Shown piece by piece: positions 1 to 8,029 of a stretch of DNA of 64,000 nt. Position 1 is the stretch's first letter, and each line of letters starts with the position of its first letter. Under the pieces are notes generated by a model that ran no database searches, was not told the DNA's origin, and saw nothing but the letters and a program-made list of their open reading frames with translations. Made by a program: the position numbers and the translations under genes. The DNA is from Streptomyces graminofaciens (GTDB taxonomy: Bacteria > Actinomycetota > Actinomycetes > Streptomycetales > Streptomycetaceae): positions 10,636,501-10,700,500 of the forward strand of contig NZ_AP018448.1 of NCBI RefSeq assembly GCF_030294945.1, written 5' to 3'.

Positions 1-27
1 CCCCGCGCCCCCGAGAGTACGAAACCC

Positions 28-675
28 TCAGAACCCGGGGCCGCCCACCTTGTCGCCCGCCGCTGCCAGCCTGCCCCACAACAGGTCGGCCAGGCTGCGT
101 ACCAACTCCTGTCGTGTGCAAGGACGTTCGCCCAGCCACCAGTCGCCCGCCGCGTGCATCATGCCGACGATGCCGTGGCCCCAGACACGGGCGAGGCGGT
201 GGCCGTCGGGGCCGAGGTCCAGGCGCTCCTCGACGACCTTGCCGAGTTCCTCGCCCATACGGCGCAGCAGGGGGGCGGAGTGCTTGCCGACGTCGAAGCC
301 CTGGTCGCCGCCCGGCTGGCCGCCCTCCGCCGGATGCATCAGGAACCGGTACACCTGCGGGCGTGCCTCGATCGCCGTCAAGTAGGTGTCGAGCGTGGCC
401 TCGACGCGCTCGCGGCGCTCGGCCGGGGCGTCGAGGGCGGCCCGGAGGGCGTCGAGGAGAGCATCCGTGTGACGTTTTGCGAGGGCCGCGTAAAGACCGC
501 TCTTGTCGCCGAAGTGCCGGTAGAGGATCGGCTTGGTGATTCCGGCCTCCGCGGCGATGGCGTTCATCGACGCTCCGGGACCGTCGCGGAGCACCACTCT
601 GTCGGCGGCTTCCAGCAGCTCGCGCCGGCGGCGGTCGGCGGACCGTTCCTGATCGGTCCGCTGCGTGGTGTCCAT
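28..675 (-). CDS. TetR-family transcriptional regulator
   Basis: A TetR-type repressor, probably of the divergent acyl-CoA dehydrogenase gene. The N-terminal third has a typical TetR helix-turn-helix (EAGITKPILYRHFGDKSGLY, about residues 45-65 from the chosen start); the rest is an alpha-helical ligand domain without a recognisable ligand signature. The start is placed at the ATG at 673-675 because GGGAGAGG lies just upstream; a longer frame to 726 exists but has no better ribosome site and would run into the operator region. About 215 residues is normal for the family. The intergenic region to the next gene holds two palindromes that look like its operators. Ligand is inferred, not seen: a fatty or acyl-CoA compound from context. 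Confidence 0.88.
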   Translation of the reverse strand: MDTTQRTDQERSADRRRRELLEAADRVVLRDGPGASMNAIAAEAGITKPILYRHFGDKSGLYAALAKRHTDALLDALRAALDAPAERRERVEATLDTYLTAIEARPQVYRFLMHPAEGGQPGGDQGFDVGKHSAPLLRRMGEELGKVVEERLDLGPDGHRLARVWGHGIVGMMHAAGDWWLGERPCTRQELVRSLADLLWGRLAAAGDKVGGPGF

Positions 676-773
676 GAGCCTCTCCCCACCCGTACTGATT
701 TCGGTGACGCCTGCGCAAACTAGCACTGATTGGCACGTTGCGATCGAACGGGCTACCGAGCCCGATCCGGGAG

Positions 774-821
774 TTGACTTTTCCTACCGACGGGTAACAG
801 ACTCCAGTTACCGCAGGTAAC
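774..821 (+). promoter_or_regulatory. Promoter with two palindromic operators for the TetR/acyl-CoA dehydrogenase pair
   Basis: A -35-like TTGACT lies at 774-779. TACCGACGGGTA at 785-796 has perfect TACC/GGTA arms around a 4-base centre. GTTACCGCAGGTAAC at 807-821 is a perfect 6+3+6 palindrome. Both share a TACC...GGTA core, and their centres are about 23-24 bases apart. The second ends 34 bases before the acyl-CoA dehydrogenase start. Two like sites in a divergent TetR intergenic region are the usual pattern for an autoregulated repressor; which promoter is blocked is inference. Confidence 0.6.
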
Positions 822-855
822 ATCTTAATGCAATGCAGGAAGTGCTGGAGGGGTC

Positions 856-2082
856 ATGGCTGAGTTCACCATGGAGCTGAACGACGAGCAGAGGGAGGTC
901 CGCGACTGGCTCCACGGGTTCGCCGCCGATGTGATCCGCCCCGCCGCCGCCGAGTGGGACGAGCGCGAGGAGACCCCCTGGCCGGTCATCCAGGAGGCCG
1001 CGAAGGTCGGCATCTACTCCCTCGACTTCTACGCCCAGCAGTACTTCGACCCCACAGGCCTCGGTATCCCCATGGCCATGGAGGAGCTGTTCTGGGGTGA
1101 CGCCGGCATAGCCCTGTCCATCGTCGGCACCGGCCTCGCCGCGGTGGGCGTCCTCGCCAACGGCACCGAGGAGCAGATCGGCACCTGGATCCCGCAGATG
1201 TACGGCGACGCCAATGACGTCAAGGTCGCCGCGTTCTGCTCCTCCGAGCCCGACGCCGGTTCCGACGTCGCCTCCATGCGCACCCGCGCCGTGTACGACG
1301 AGGCCAAGGACGAGTGGGTCCTCAACGGCACGAAGACCTGGGCCACCAACGGCGGCATCGCCAACGTCCACGTCGTCGTGGCCGTCGTCGACGCCGAGCT
1401 GGGCTCCAAGGGCCACGCCTCCTTCATCGTCCCGCCGAACACGCCCGGCCTCTCCCAGGGCCAGAAGTTCAAGAAGCACGGCATCCGCGCCTCCCACACC
1501 GCCGAGGTCGTCCTGGAGAACGTGCGGATCCCCGGCTCCTGCCTGCTGGGCGGCAAGGAGAAGCTGGACGAGCGCCTCGCCCGGGCCCGTGAGCGGGCCA
1601 AGGCCGGGGGCGAGCGGGTGAAGAACGCGGCGATGGCCACGTTCGAGGCGTCCCGCCCGGCCGTGGGCGCCATGGCGGTCGGCACCGCCCGGGCCGCGTA
1701 CGAGGTCGCCCTCGACTACGCCAAGACCCGTGAACAGTTCGGGCGGCCGATCATCGACAACCAGGGCGTAGCCTTCCAGCTGGCCGACATGCGGACGTCC
1801 GTCGACGCGGCGCGGCTGCTGGTGTGGCGGGCCTCCTGGATGGCGATCAACGGCAGGCCGTTCACCGCGGCCGAGGGCTCGCAGTCGAAGCTGTTCGCGA
1901 GCGAGACGGCGAAGAAGGTCACCGCCCAGGCGATCCAGATCCTGGGCGGCAACGGATACACGAGGGAGTATCCGGTGGAGCGGATGCACCGGGACGCCGC
2001 GATCTACACGATCTTCGAGGGAACGAGCGAGATCCAGCGGCTGGTGATCGCTCGCACCCTGTCGGGGATGCCGATTCGCTAG
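856..2082 (+). CDS. Acyl-CoA dehydrogenase (FadE type)
   Basis: A flavin-dependent acyl-CoA dehydrogenase catalysing the first, alpha-beta oxidising step of beta-oxidation in the cytoplasm. All three family regions are present: helical N-terminal domain, central beta domain with the FAD/substrate signature ([13 protein letters not shown] near residue 130), and a C-terminal helical domain ending in [10 protein letters not shown], where the Glu at about residue 388 is the expected catalytic base. At 408 residues it is normal length, with a short extra charged stretch ([17 protein letters not shown]) near residue 240. GGAGG precedes the ATG. The gene stands alone, divergent from a TetR regulator with two operators between them, so substrate-induced derepression is likely. 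The TAG stop lies inside the arm of a palindromic repeat. Chain-length specificity cannot be read. Confidence 0.93.
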   Translation: MAEFTMELNDEQREVRDWLHGFAADVIRPAAAEWDEREETPWPVIQEAAKVGIYSLDFYAQQYFDPTGLGIPMAMEELFWGDAGIALSIVGTGLAAVGVLANGTEEQIGTWIPQMYGDANDVKVAAFCSSEPDAGSDVASMRTRAVYDEAKDEWVLNGTKTWATNGGIANVHVVVAVVDAELGSKGHASFIVPPNTPGLSQGQKFKKHGIRASHTAEVVLENVRIPGSCLLGGKEKLDERLARARERAKAGGERVKNAAMATFEASRPAVGAMAVGTARAAYEVALDYAKTREQFGRPIIDNQGVAFQLADMRTSVDAARLLVWRASWMAINGRPFTAAEGSQSKLFASETAKKVTAQAIQILGGNGYTREYPVERMHRDAAIYTIFEGTSEIQRLVIARTLSGMPIR

Positions 2083-2259
2083 GGCCTGTTCCAGGTTTCC
2101 CGTCGTCCGCCCGTAGGGCGGGCCCTGCGGCGTCCGGTGCGGTGCCTCGGCGTGCGGCCGGATCGTCCTCGTACTGGACGTACTTGGATGATCCGGCCGT
2201 GCGGCGAGGTGCCGTGCCGGGCGTCGCAGGGCAGGCGGGAAACCTGGAACAGGCCCTAG
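2079..2259. repeat. 181-bp MITE-like palindromic element
   Basis: Perfect 24-bp inverted arms (2079-2102 and 2236-2259) start CTAGGGCCTGTTCCAGG and enclose an inner palindrome whose ends are CCGGATC (about 2158) and GATCCGG (about 2195). The left arm supplies the TAG stop of the acyl-CoA dehydrogenase. No coding capacity is evident. The 33-base core at 2098-2130 recurs with one mismatch at 38546-38578 inside the dioxygenase gene, so the two belong to one repeat family. It may also act as a terminator. Confidence 0.75.
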
Positions 2260-2405
2260 TGCCGCGGCGAGAGTGCGTGCCGGGCGTCGCGACGGGACGA
2301 ACGTTGCCTGTTGCGGCACCAGCACCTTGCGGGAGCGGTTGTGCGACTCGTACAGCCGCTCCACCGCGTGGGCGTCGCGACCACACACGACCCGCACCGC
2401 GGCCC

Positions 2406-2642
2406 TTACGGCGCGCCTCCGCTGCTGTGCGCGATGCACGCCACGTCGATCCGGTCGGCCAGCTTCGCCAGTTCGATCGTCAGCGCCGCCACCGTGTCCT
2501 CGTCCAGCCCGTCCGTCCCGGCCTCGACCAGGTGCAGCCACCGCCCGCCCACGGTTCGCAGCAGTTTGCTCACATCGGCCGCGGTCACCTGCAAGGTCCC
2601 GCGGTCGTCGACGATCAGAGGGAGAGTCACTTCGCGGTTCAC
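2406..2642 (-). CDS. Small conserved protein (DUF6213-like)
   Basis: A 78-residue protein beginning at a GTG (2640-2642), VNREVTLPLIVDDRG, then a segment with TAADVSKLLRTVGGRWL and a C-terminal helix rich in Leu and Asp. It resembles a short Streptomyces-conserved family annotated as DUF6213; that name is from memory. No catalytic motif, signal peptide or membrane segment is visible. It follows the aldehyde dehydrogenase by 25 bases on the same strand and probably shares its transcript. No strong Shine-Dalgarno sequence precedes the GTG, which fits read-through translation from the upstream gene. The open frame extends upstream into the aldehyde dehydrogenase gene, but that extension has poor coding character. 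Function unknown. Confidence 0.65.
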   Translation of the reverse strand: MNREVTLPLIVDDRGTLQVTAADVSKLLRTVGGRWLHLVEAGTDGLDEDTVAALTIELAKLADRIDVACIAHSSGGAP

Positions 2643-2667
2643 AACGGGGATGGTAACCGCGGAAGGC

Positions 2668-4053
2668 TCACGCCCCGTGCCATACGGTGGTGATGTTGCA
2701 GAACTCGCGGATTCCGTGCCCGGAGAGCTCACGCCCGTAACCGGACCGCTTGGCCCCGCCGAACGGAAACGCCGGGTGGGAGGCGGTCATCCCATTGACG
2801 TACACCGCGCCGGCCTCCAGATCCCGTACGAAACGGTCGGCCTCGGCCGTCTCCCGCGTCCACACGTTCGAACTCAGTCCGAAGGGCGAGTCGTTGGCGA
2901 TTGCGATCGCCTCGTCCAGGTCGGCGACGCGGTACAGCGTGGCGACCGGACCGAACGCCTCCTCGTGGTGGATGCGCATCTGGGGGGTGATGTCGGCGAG
3001 GACGGTCGGCGGGTAGTACCAGCCGGGTCCGTCCGGCCGCTCGCCGCCGCACAGGACCGTGGCGCCGCTCTCCACGGCCTCGTCGACCAGCTCCTCCAGG
3101 TCTGCGCGGCCCTGCTCGCTGGAGAGCGGGCCGACCTCCGTCTCCTCGTCCAGCGGGTCGCCGACCTTCAGCGCCCGCATGCCCGCCACGAACCGTTCGG
3201 CGAAGGCGTCGTACACGTCCGCGTGCACGATGAACCGCTTGGCGGCGATGCACGACTGCCCGTTGTTCTGCGCCCGCGCCGTCACGGCGACCTCGGCCGC
3301 CCTCTCGACGTCGGCGGACGGCATCACGACGTACGGGTCGCTGCCGCCCAGCTCCAGCACCGTCTTCTTGACCTCGTCCCCGGCGACCGAGGCGACGGCC
3401 CGGCCTGCGGGCTCGCTGCCGGTCAGGGTGGCGGCCTTGACGCGCGGGTCGCGCAGGAGGCCCTCGACCGCGCCGGAGCCGATGAGCAGTGTCTGGAAGC
3501 AGCCCTCGGGGAAGCCCGCCCGGCGGAAGAGCTCCTCCAGATAGACGGCCGTCCGGGGGACGTTCGAGGCGTGCTTGAGCAGGCCCACGTTGCCCGCCAT
3601 CAGCGCGGGCGCGGCGAAGCGGATCACCTGCCAGAGCGGGAAGTTCCACGGCATCACGGCGAGCACCGGGCCGAGGGGCCGGCAGCGGACCAGGACGCGT
3701 GAGGCGCCCGAGTCCTTCACATCCGCGTCGGAGGGCTCCACGTCGGTGAGCAGCACCTCGGCGTGGTCGGCGTACCAGCGCATGGCCTTCGCGCACTTGG
3801 CGGCCTCGGCGCGGGCCTGCTTGACCGGCTTGCCCATCTCCGTCGTCATCACCCGGGCGATGTCGTCCGCGTCCTCGTCGAGCAGTTCGGCCGCCCGGCG
3901 CATCAGCCGGGCGCGCTCGGCGAAGGAGGTGGTCCGGTAGGTGCGGAACGTGGCGTCGGCGGTCGCGAGCCTGTGCTCGATCTCCTCGGCGCCGAGCGCG
4001 TCGTACGTCTTGAGGGTCTCGCCGTTCGCCGGGTTCACCGTCGCGATGGGCAT
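2668..4053 (-). CDS. NAD(P)-dependent aldehyde dehydrogenase (succinate-semialdehyde dehydrogenase type)
   Basis: A soluble aldehyde dehydrogenase oxidising a short-chain aldehyde to the acid, most like the succinate-semialdehyde dehydrogenases. In the 461-residue protein the general base Glu is at about 234 (LELGGSDPYVV) and the nucleophilic Cys at about 268 (GQSCIAAKRF); PWNFPLWQ near 136 is the family cofactor-side motif. The ATG at 4051-4053 is chosen because GGAGG lies 7 bases upstream and MPIATVNPANGE is a typical start for this subfamily; a longer open frame to 4329 overlaps the NUDIX gene and is spurious. It lies downstream of a NUDIX hydrolase and DNA ligase on the same strand, with 71 bases between, so it may have its own promoter. 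Substrate is inferred. Confidence 0.9.
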   Translation of the reverse strand: MPIATVNPANGETLKTYDALGAEEIEHRLATADATFRTYRTTSFAERARLMRRAAELLDEDADDIARVMTTEMGKPVKQARAEAAKCAKAMRWYADHAEVLLTDVEPSDADVKDSGASRVLVRCRPLGPVLAVMPWNFPLWQVIRFAAPALMAGNVGLLKHASNVPRTAVYLEELFRRAGFPEGCFQTLLIGSGAVEGLLRDPRVKAATLTGSEPAGRAVASVAGDEVKKTVLELGGSDPYVVMPSADVERAAEVAVTARAQNNGQSCIAAKRFIVHADVYDAFAERFVAGMRALKVGDPLDEETEVGPLSSEQGRADLEELVDEAVESGATVLCGGERPDGPGWYYPPTVLADITPQMRIHHEEAFGPVATLYRVADLDEAIAIANDSPFGLSSNVWTRETAEADRFVRDLEAGAVYVNGMTASHPAFPFGGAKRSGYGRELSGHGIREFCNITTVWHGA

Positions 4054-4124
4054 GGTCGGCCTCCTGCGTGCGGACTGTCTTCCGACCTTCCCGCGCGGCG
4101 GCGCCCGCCGCAACGCGGAGTCGG

Positions 4125-4601
4125 CTATCGGCCGCCCGAGTGCTCCACAAGCCGGTCGAGAAACTCCGCCTGCGCCTTGACGATCAGGACCCGAGCCCGG
4201 TCCACGTCCATCCACGCCACCCGGTCCAGCTCCGGGAACTCCTGGATCTGCCCGGATTTCGGCGGCCACTCCATCCGGAACGTGCCCGGCACGACGGTCG
4301 CCGGGTCGAGGTCCGCCTCGATCGCCCACACGGTGACGATCTTGCCGTTGGCCTGCGTCACCTCACCCAGCGGTACGGCCTCGCCGTCGGGCGGCGCCAG
4401 CCCCAGCTCCTCCTGGAACTCCCGGCGGGCCGCCTCCCAGGCGGGCTCGTCGGGTTCGTACTCACCCTTCGGCACCGTCCACGCCCCCGCGTCCTTGCGC
4501 GCGAAGAACGGGCCGCCCATATGGCCGAGCAGGACCTCGACGCCGTCGGACGTGCGGCGGTGGAGCAGCAGACCGGCGCTGCGCTTGGGGGCGGTCGTCA
4601 C
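4125..4601 (-). CDS. NUDIX hydrolase
   Basis: A 158-residue pyrophosphohydrolase of the NUDIX superfamily. The complete NUDIX box is visible, GEYEPDE followed seven residues later by REFQEELGL, supplying the metal-binding glutamates. The start is a GTG (VTTAPKRSAG) whose GTGA overlaps the TGA stop of the DNA ligase, so the two are translationally coupled. MutT-like proteins next to ligases may act in nucleotide-pool or DNA repair housekeeping, but the residues here do not define a substrate. The C-terminal part (WPPKSGQIQEFPELDR) resembles actinobacterial NUDIX proteins of the same length. Confident on family, not on substrate. Confidence 0.88.
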   Translation of the reverse strand: MTTAPKRSAGLLLHRRTSDGVEVLLGHMGGPFFARKDAGAWTVPKGEYEPDEPAWEAARREFQEELGLAPPDGEAVPLGEVTQANGKIVTVWAIEADLDPATVVPGTFRMEWPPKSGQIQEFPELDRVAWMDVDRARVLIVKAQAEFLDRLVEHSGGR

Positions 4602-6136
4602 CGGGTGACCTCCGGGTGGGCGGCGAGCAGGGTCTCGACCGTATCGGCTTCCGCCGGGGACTTGTCCTCCCGGTAGCGGACCACGCGGGCGAAGCGCAGG
4701 GTGACGCCGGCCGGGTAGCGGGTGGACTTCTGCAGGCCGTCGTAGGCGATCTCGACGACGAGTTCGGGGCGTACGGTCACCCCCCAGCCGTTGTCCTCGA
4801 CCGCCAGCGCCCGCAAACGCTCGGTCTGCCAGGTCAGCATGGCGTCGGTCATGCCCTTGAAGGTCTTGCCGAGCATGGCGAAGGAGCCGTCGGCCGTGCG
4901 GGCGCCGAGGTGGAGGTTGGAGAGCTTGCCCGTGCGGCGGCCGTGGCCCCACTCGGCGGCCAGGACCACCAGGTCGAGGGTGTGCACGGGCTTGACCTTC
5001 AGCCAGGAGGCGCCGCGCCGGCCCGCGCTGTACGGGGCGTCCAGGGCCTTGACCACGACACCTTCGTGGCCGCGGGCGAGCGTGTCCGCGAGGAACCGCT
5101 CGGCCTGGAGGAGGTCGTCGGGGCCGTGGACGAGGGTGCGCCGGACCCGCATCGGCTCGGGCACGAGACGGGCCAGCTCGGCGTGGCGCTCGGTGAGGGG
5201 GAGGTCGAGGAGGTCGTGGCCGTCGACGTACAGGGCGTCGAAGAAGACCGGGGAGACGGGCAGCTGCTCGGCCGCCGTCGCCACATCCAGGCGTGAGCCG
5301 ACCCGCCCGGCGGTCTCCTGGAAGGAGCGCGGCCGGCCGTCCGCGTCGAGCGTGATCACCTCGCCGTCCAGGACGAACCGCTCGACCCGCAGCTCCAGTG
5401 CGGCGGCGGCCAGTTCGGGCAGCCGGTCGGTGATGTCGTCCAGGGTGCGGGTGTGGACGCGTACGGTGTCGCCGTCGCGGTGGACCTGGACCCGGATGCC
5501 GTCCAGTTTCTCCTCCACCGCGCACGTGCTCAGCTTCCCGACGGCCTCCGCGACCGAGGAGGCGGTGTGCGCCAGCATCGGCAGGACCGGGCGGCCGACG
5601 GTGAGCCGGAACCGTTCCAGGGCCGGCGGCCCGTCCGCCAGCAGGGCCTGCGCCACGGTCTGCAGCGAGCCGGCGAGCATCACGGCACGGCGTACGTCGG
5701 CGGCGGGCGCCCCGGTGGCCCCGGCCAGCCCCTCGACGGCCACCGCGTCCAGGGCGCCCTGCCGCACCTCGCCGGTGAGCAGCCCGAACAGATACCGCTG
5801 CTCGTCCTCGGTGGCCGCCGCGAGCAACTCGCCGACCAGGCGGCGGCGTCCGGCCTGCGAGCCGGTGCCGGTGACCCCGCCGATCTCCGTCAGCCGGGCG
5901 TCCACGTCACGCACGGTGAGGGTGGGCTCGGCGGCGGGCGGGATGTCCTGGTTCAGCGCCTTCCAGCCGATGCCGAGCCGTCCCTGCGGCAGCCGGCCCG
6001 CCAGATACGGGATGACGATCGGCACGTCGTCCGCGTCGGCGTCCCGGAACAGCTCGGCGAGCAGCGACGTCTTCCGGGACCGCGCCGAGGTGGCGGCGAC
6101 CTCCCGCGACACACGGGCGAGCCGGGCGAACAGCAT
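4598..6136 (-). CDS. ATP-dependent DNA ligase
   Basis: A 512-residue ATP-dependent DNA ligase of the archaeal-like type carried by actinobacteria beside their NAD-dependent LigA. The N-terminal DNA-binding domain (about 1-180) is followed by the adenylation domain with the active-site motif EEKLDGIRVQ, Lys at about 210 accepting AMP, then LDGEVI near 290 and VVVKALDAPYSAGRRGASWLK (first 20 residues or fewer are diagnostic) near 400, and a C-terminal OB-fold. Length matches the family (about 510). It heads a ligase-NUDIX pair with a 4-base overlap. The ATG at 6134-6136 has no obvious Shine-Dalgarno sequence. The role is probably repair or stationary-phase ligation; the neighbours do not include Ku. 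Confidence 0.92.
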   Translation of the reverse strand: MLFARLARVSREVAATSARSRKTSLLAELFRDADADDVPIVIPYLAGRLPQGRLGIGWKALNQDIPPAAEPTLTVRDVDARLTEIGGVTGTGSQAGRRRLVGELLAAATEDEQRYLFGLLTGEVRQGALDAVAVEGLAGATGAPAADVRRAVMLAGSLQTVAQALLADGPPALERFRLTVGRPVLPMLAHTASSVAEAVGKLSTCAVEEKLDGIRVQVHRDGDTVRVHTRTLDDITDRLPELAAAALELRVERFVLDGEVITLDADGRPRSFQETAGRVGSRLDVATAAEQLPVSPVFFDALYVDGHDLLDLPLTERHAELARLVPEPMRVRRTLVHGPDDLLQAERFLADTLARGHEGVVVKALDAPYSAGRRGASWLKVKPVHTLDLVVLAAEWGHGRRTGKLSNLHLGARTADGSFAMLGKTFKGMTDAMLTWQTERLRALAVEDNGWGVTVRPELVVEIAYDGLQKSTRYPAGVTLRFARVVRYREDKSPAEADTVETLLAAHPEVTR

Positions 6137-6203
6137 GCAGCCATGGTCCTACGGAGTTCGGCCGGGCGCCTATCGGGTTGGGGGTGCGGGTGGTTGGGCG
6201 GGC

Positions 6204-6285
6204 GCGGGTGCGTCGTGGCTGGTCGCGGAGTTCCCCGCGCCCCTCAAGAGCACAGGCCCTGCGCAAGCAACCACAACGCACCCGC
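6204..6285. repeat. Imperfect palindromic intergenic repeat
   Basis: GCGGGTGCGTCGTGG (6204-6218) and CCACAACGCACCCGC (6271-6285) pair at 14 of 15 positions. Between them, GGTCGCGGAGTTCCCCGCG at 6221-6239 resembles an abundant Streptomyces intergenic repeat with the core CGCGCAGTTCCCCGCGCCCC. The right flank continues as CACCCGCACTCGCACCCG-like short repeats. It separates the ligase from the divergent XRE regulator and probably folds as a long hairpin. Confidence 0.55.
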
Positions 6286-6329
6286 ACTCGCACCCGCACC
6301 CGTGGGACAACCCGGAAAAGTCTGCCGGA

Positions 6330-6358
6330 TTGACAAATGTGTTTGCCGAATCTGCAAT
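6330..6358 (+). promoter_or_regulatory. Promoter for a leaderless XRE-cupin transcript
   Basis: A consensus -35 TTGACA at 6330-6335 is followed after 17 bases by TGCAAT at 6353-6358 as the -10. The predicted transcription start then falls at or within a few bases of the ATG at 6366, and no Shine-Dalgarno sequence precedes either in-frame ATG (6357 or 6366). This suggests a leaderless mRNA. Confidence 0.5.
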
Positions 6359-6365
6359 GCCTGCC

Positions 6366-6938
6366 ATGACTACCGATGACGTCCTCGCGGAAGTGGGCCC
6401 CCGGCTGCGGCGGATCCGGAAAGCGCGGGGCGCGACGCTCGCCGTTCTGTCCGAGACGACCGGCATCTCCGTGAGTACCCTCTCGCGGCTGGAGTCCGGG
6501 CTGCGCAAGCCGAGCCTGGAGCTGCTGCTGCCCATCGCGCGGGCCCATCAGGTGCCGTTGGACGAGTTGGTCGGGGCCCCTCCGGTCGGTGATCCCCGGG
6601 TGCGCGCCAAGCCGCTCGTGCGCGACGGGCGTACCTTCTGGCCGCTCACCCGGCAGCCCGGTGGGCTCCAGGCCTTCAAGGTGCTGGAACCGCGGCGGAG
6701 CAAGGAGCCGGACCTGCGGACGCACGAGGGCTACGAGTGGCTGTACGTGCTGTCGGGGAGGCTGCGGCTCGTGCTCGGACAGCACGACGTGGTGCTGGGG
6801 TCGGGGGAGGCGGCCGAGTTCGACACCAGGGTGCCGCACTGGTTCGGGTCGACGGGGGAGGGGCCCGTCGAGTTCCTCAGTCTGTTCGGGCCGCAGGGGG
6901 AGCGTATGCATGTGAAAGCACGCCCATCGAAGGCGTGA
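6366..6938 (+). CDS. XRE-family regulator with C-terminal cupin domain
   Basis: A 190-residue two-domain transcriptional regulator. Residues about 10-65 form an XRE helix-turn-helix (LSETTGISVSTLSRLESGLR); about 105-180 form a single-domain cupin with HEGYEWLYVLSGRLRL, RLVLGQHDVVL and FDTRVPHWF, a small-molecule or metal-binding barrel. Such proteins usually sense a metabolite through the cupin and repress adjacent genes. It points toward the quinone oxidoreductase/acyl-CoA dehydrogenase operon, 113 bases downstream, but that operon has its own palindrome, so the target is uncertain. An alternative ATG nine bases upstream adds MPA; the 6366 start is preferred because it sits at the expected position for a leaderless transcript. 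Family assignment is firm; ligand unknown. Confidence 0.88.
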   Translation: MTTDDVLAEVGPRLRRIRKARGATLAVLSETTGISVSTLSRLESGLRKPSLELLLPIARAHQVPLDELVGAPPVGDPRVRAKPLVRDGRTFWPLTRQPGGLQAFKVLEPRRSKEPDLRTHEGYEWLYVLSGRLRLVLGQHDVVLGSGEAAEFDTRVPHWFGSTGEGPVEFLSLFGPQGERMHVKARPSKA

Positions 6939-6978
6939 AGTGGGTGACTGTTCTCCGGCGGACTGTTCCCCGATCGGC

Positions 6979-6995
6979 AAGCGACCGCTTAGTAT
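6979..6995 (+). promoter_or_regulatory. Palindromic operator overlapping a -10 box
   Basis: AAGCGACCGCTT at 6979-6990 has perfect 5-base arms around AC, the layout of TetR operators of fatty-acid and acyl-CoA genes in actinobacteria. TAGTAT at 6990-6995 is a plausible -10 box directly abutting it, 57 bases before the quinone oxidoreductase start. No good -35 is visible. No TetR gene is adjacent, so the regulator would act from elsewhere. Confidence 0.45.
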
Positions 6996-7051
6996 GCGGA
7001 CGACCCCGGTCATGGCCCCGGCCAGACGAAGCAGTCCCGTGGAGGCACCGC

Positions 7052-8029
7052 ATGCAGGCATGGCAAGTGCACGAGAACGGCGAGCCGAGCGAGGTGATGC
7101 GGCTCCAGGACGTGGAGCAGCCCACGCCCGGCGACGGCCAGGTCCTGCTGAAGGTGCGCGCCGCGAACATCAACTTCCCCGATGTGCTGATGTGCCGGGG
7201 CCACTACCAGGTCAGGCCGCCGCTGCCGTTCACGCCCGGCGTGGAGATCTGCGGCGAGACCGAGGACGGGCGCCGGGTCATCGCCAACCCGGCGCTGCCG
7301 TACGGCGGTTTCGCCGAGTACGCGGTCGCCGACGCCGCCGCTCTGCTGCCCGCGCCCGAGTCGCTCGACGACGCCGAGGCAGCCGCCCTGCACATCGGGT
7401 ACCAGACGGGCTGGTTCGGTCTGCACCGGCGGGCTCGCCTGGAGGCCGGGGAGACGCTGCTCGTCCACGCCGCCGCCGGGGGCGTCGGCAGCGCGGCCGT
7501 GCAGCTCGGCAAGGCGGCCGGGGCGACGGTCATCGGGGTCGTCGGCGGCGCCGACAAGGCCGCCGTGGCCCGGGAGCTGGGGTGTGACGTCGTGATCGAC
7601 CGGCGGAGCGAGGACGTCGTCGCCGCTGTGAAGGAGGCCACCGGGGGCCGGGGCGCCGATGTGATCTACGACCCCGTGGGCGGCGAGGCCTACACGCAGT
7701 CGACCAAGGTCGTCGCCTTCGAGGGACGGATCGTGGTCGTCGGCTTCGCCAGCGGGAGCATCCCCAGCCCCGGCCTCAACCACGCCCTCGTCAAGAACTA
7801 CTCGATCCTCGGCCTCCACTGGGGCCTGTACAACACCAAGAACCCGAAGCTGGTCCAGCACTGCCACGAGCAGCTCACCGAACTGGCGGCCCGGGGCGTC
7901 GTCAAGCCGCTGGTGAGCGAACGGGTGCCACTGGGCGGGGCCGCCGCCGCCGTGCAGCGGGTCGCCGACGGCGTGACCACGGGCCGGGTCACCATCGTGC
8001 CGTCGCTGGAGAACGGAGCCGCCGCATGA
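7052..8029 (+). CDS. NADPH:quinone oxidoreductase-like zinc-independent alcohol dehydrogenase family protein
   Basis: A 325-residue MDR-superfamily reductase of the QOR type that uses NADPH to reduce quinones or alpha-beta unsaturated carbonyls. The N-terminal GroES-like domain starts MQAWQVHENGEPSEVM; the Rossmann domain carries HAAAGGVGSAAVQLGKAAG (about 145-163), and the catalytic-zinc ligands of true alcohol dehydrogenases are absent. GGAGG lies 6 bases before the ATG. It is first in a three-gene operon, with an ATGA overlap to the following acyl-CoA dehydrogenase. With two such dehydrogenases downstream it could act as an enoyl reductase or accessory redox enzyme in catabolism of an unusual acyl-CoA. 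Exact substrate cannot be assigned. Confidence 0.9.
   Translation: MQAWQVHENGEPSEVMRLQDVEQPTPGDGQVLLKVRAANINFPDVLMCRGHYQVRPPLPFTPGVEICGETEDGRRVIANPALPYGGFAEYAVADAAALLPAPESLDDAEAAALHIGYQTGWFGLHRRARLEAGETLLVHAAAGGVGSAAVQLGKAAGATVIGVVGGADKAAVARELGCDVVIDRRSEDVVAAVKEATGGRGADVIYDPVGGEAYTQSTKVVAFEGRIVVVGFASGSIPSPGLNHALVKNYSILGLHWGLYNTKNPKLVQHCHEQLTELAARGVVKPLVSERVPLGGAAAAVQRVADGVTTGRVTIVPSLENGAAA

Noticed and set aside
2262..2405. Short coding-looking minus-strand stretch (VRVVCGRDAHAVERLYESHN)
   Set aside because: It may be the end of a decayed small gene, but there is no ribosome site or clear family, and it runs into the repeat element, so no gene was called.
808..2541. A 577-residue minus-strand open frame across the acyl-CoA dehydrogenase
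   Set aside because: It is the antisense shadow of a well-supported gene, rich in Arg/Gly/Ala, and extends through the palindromic repeat.
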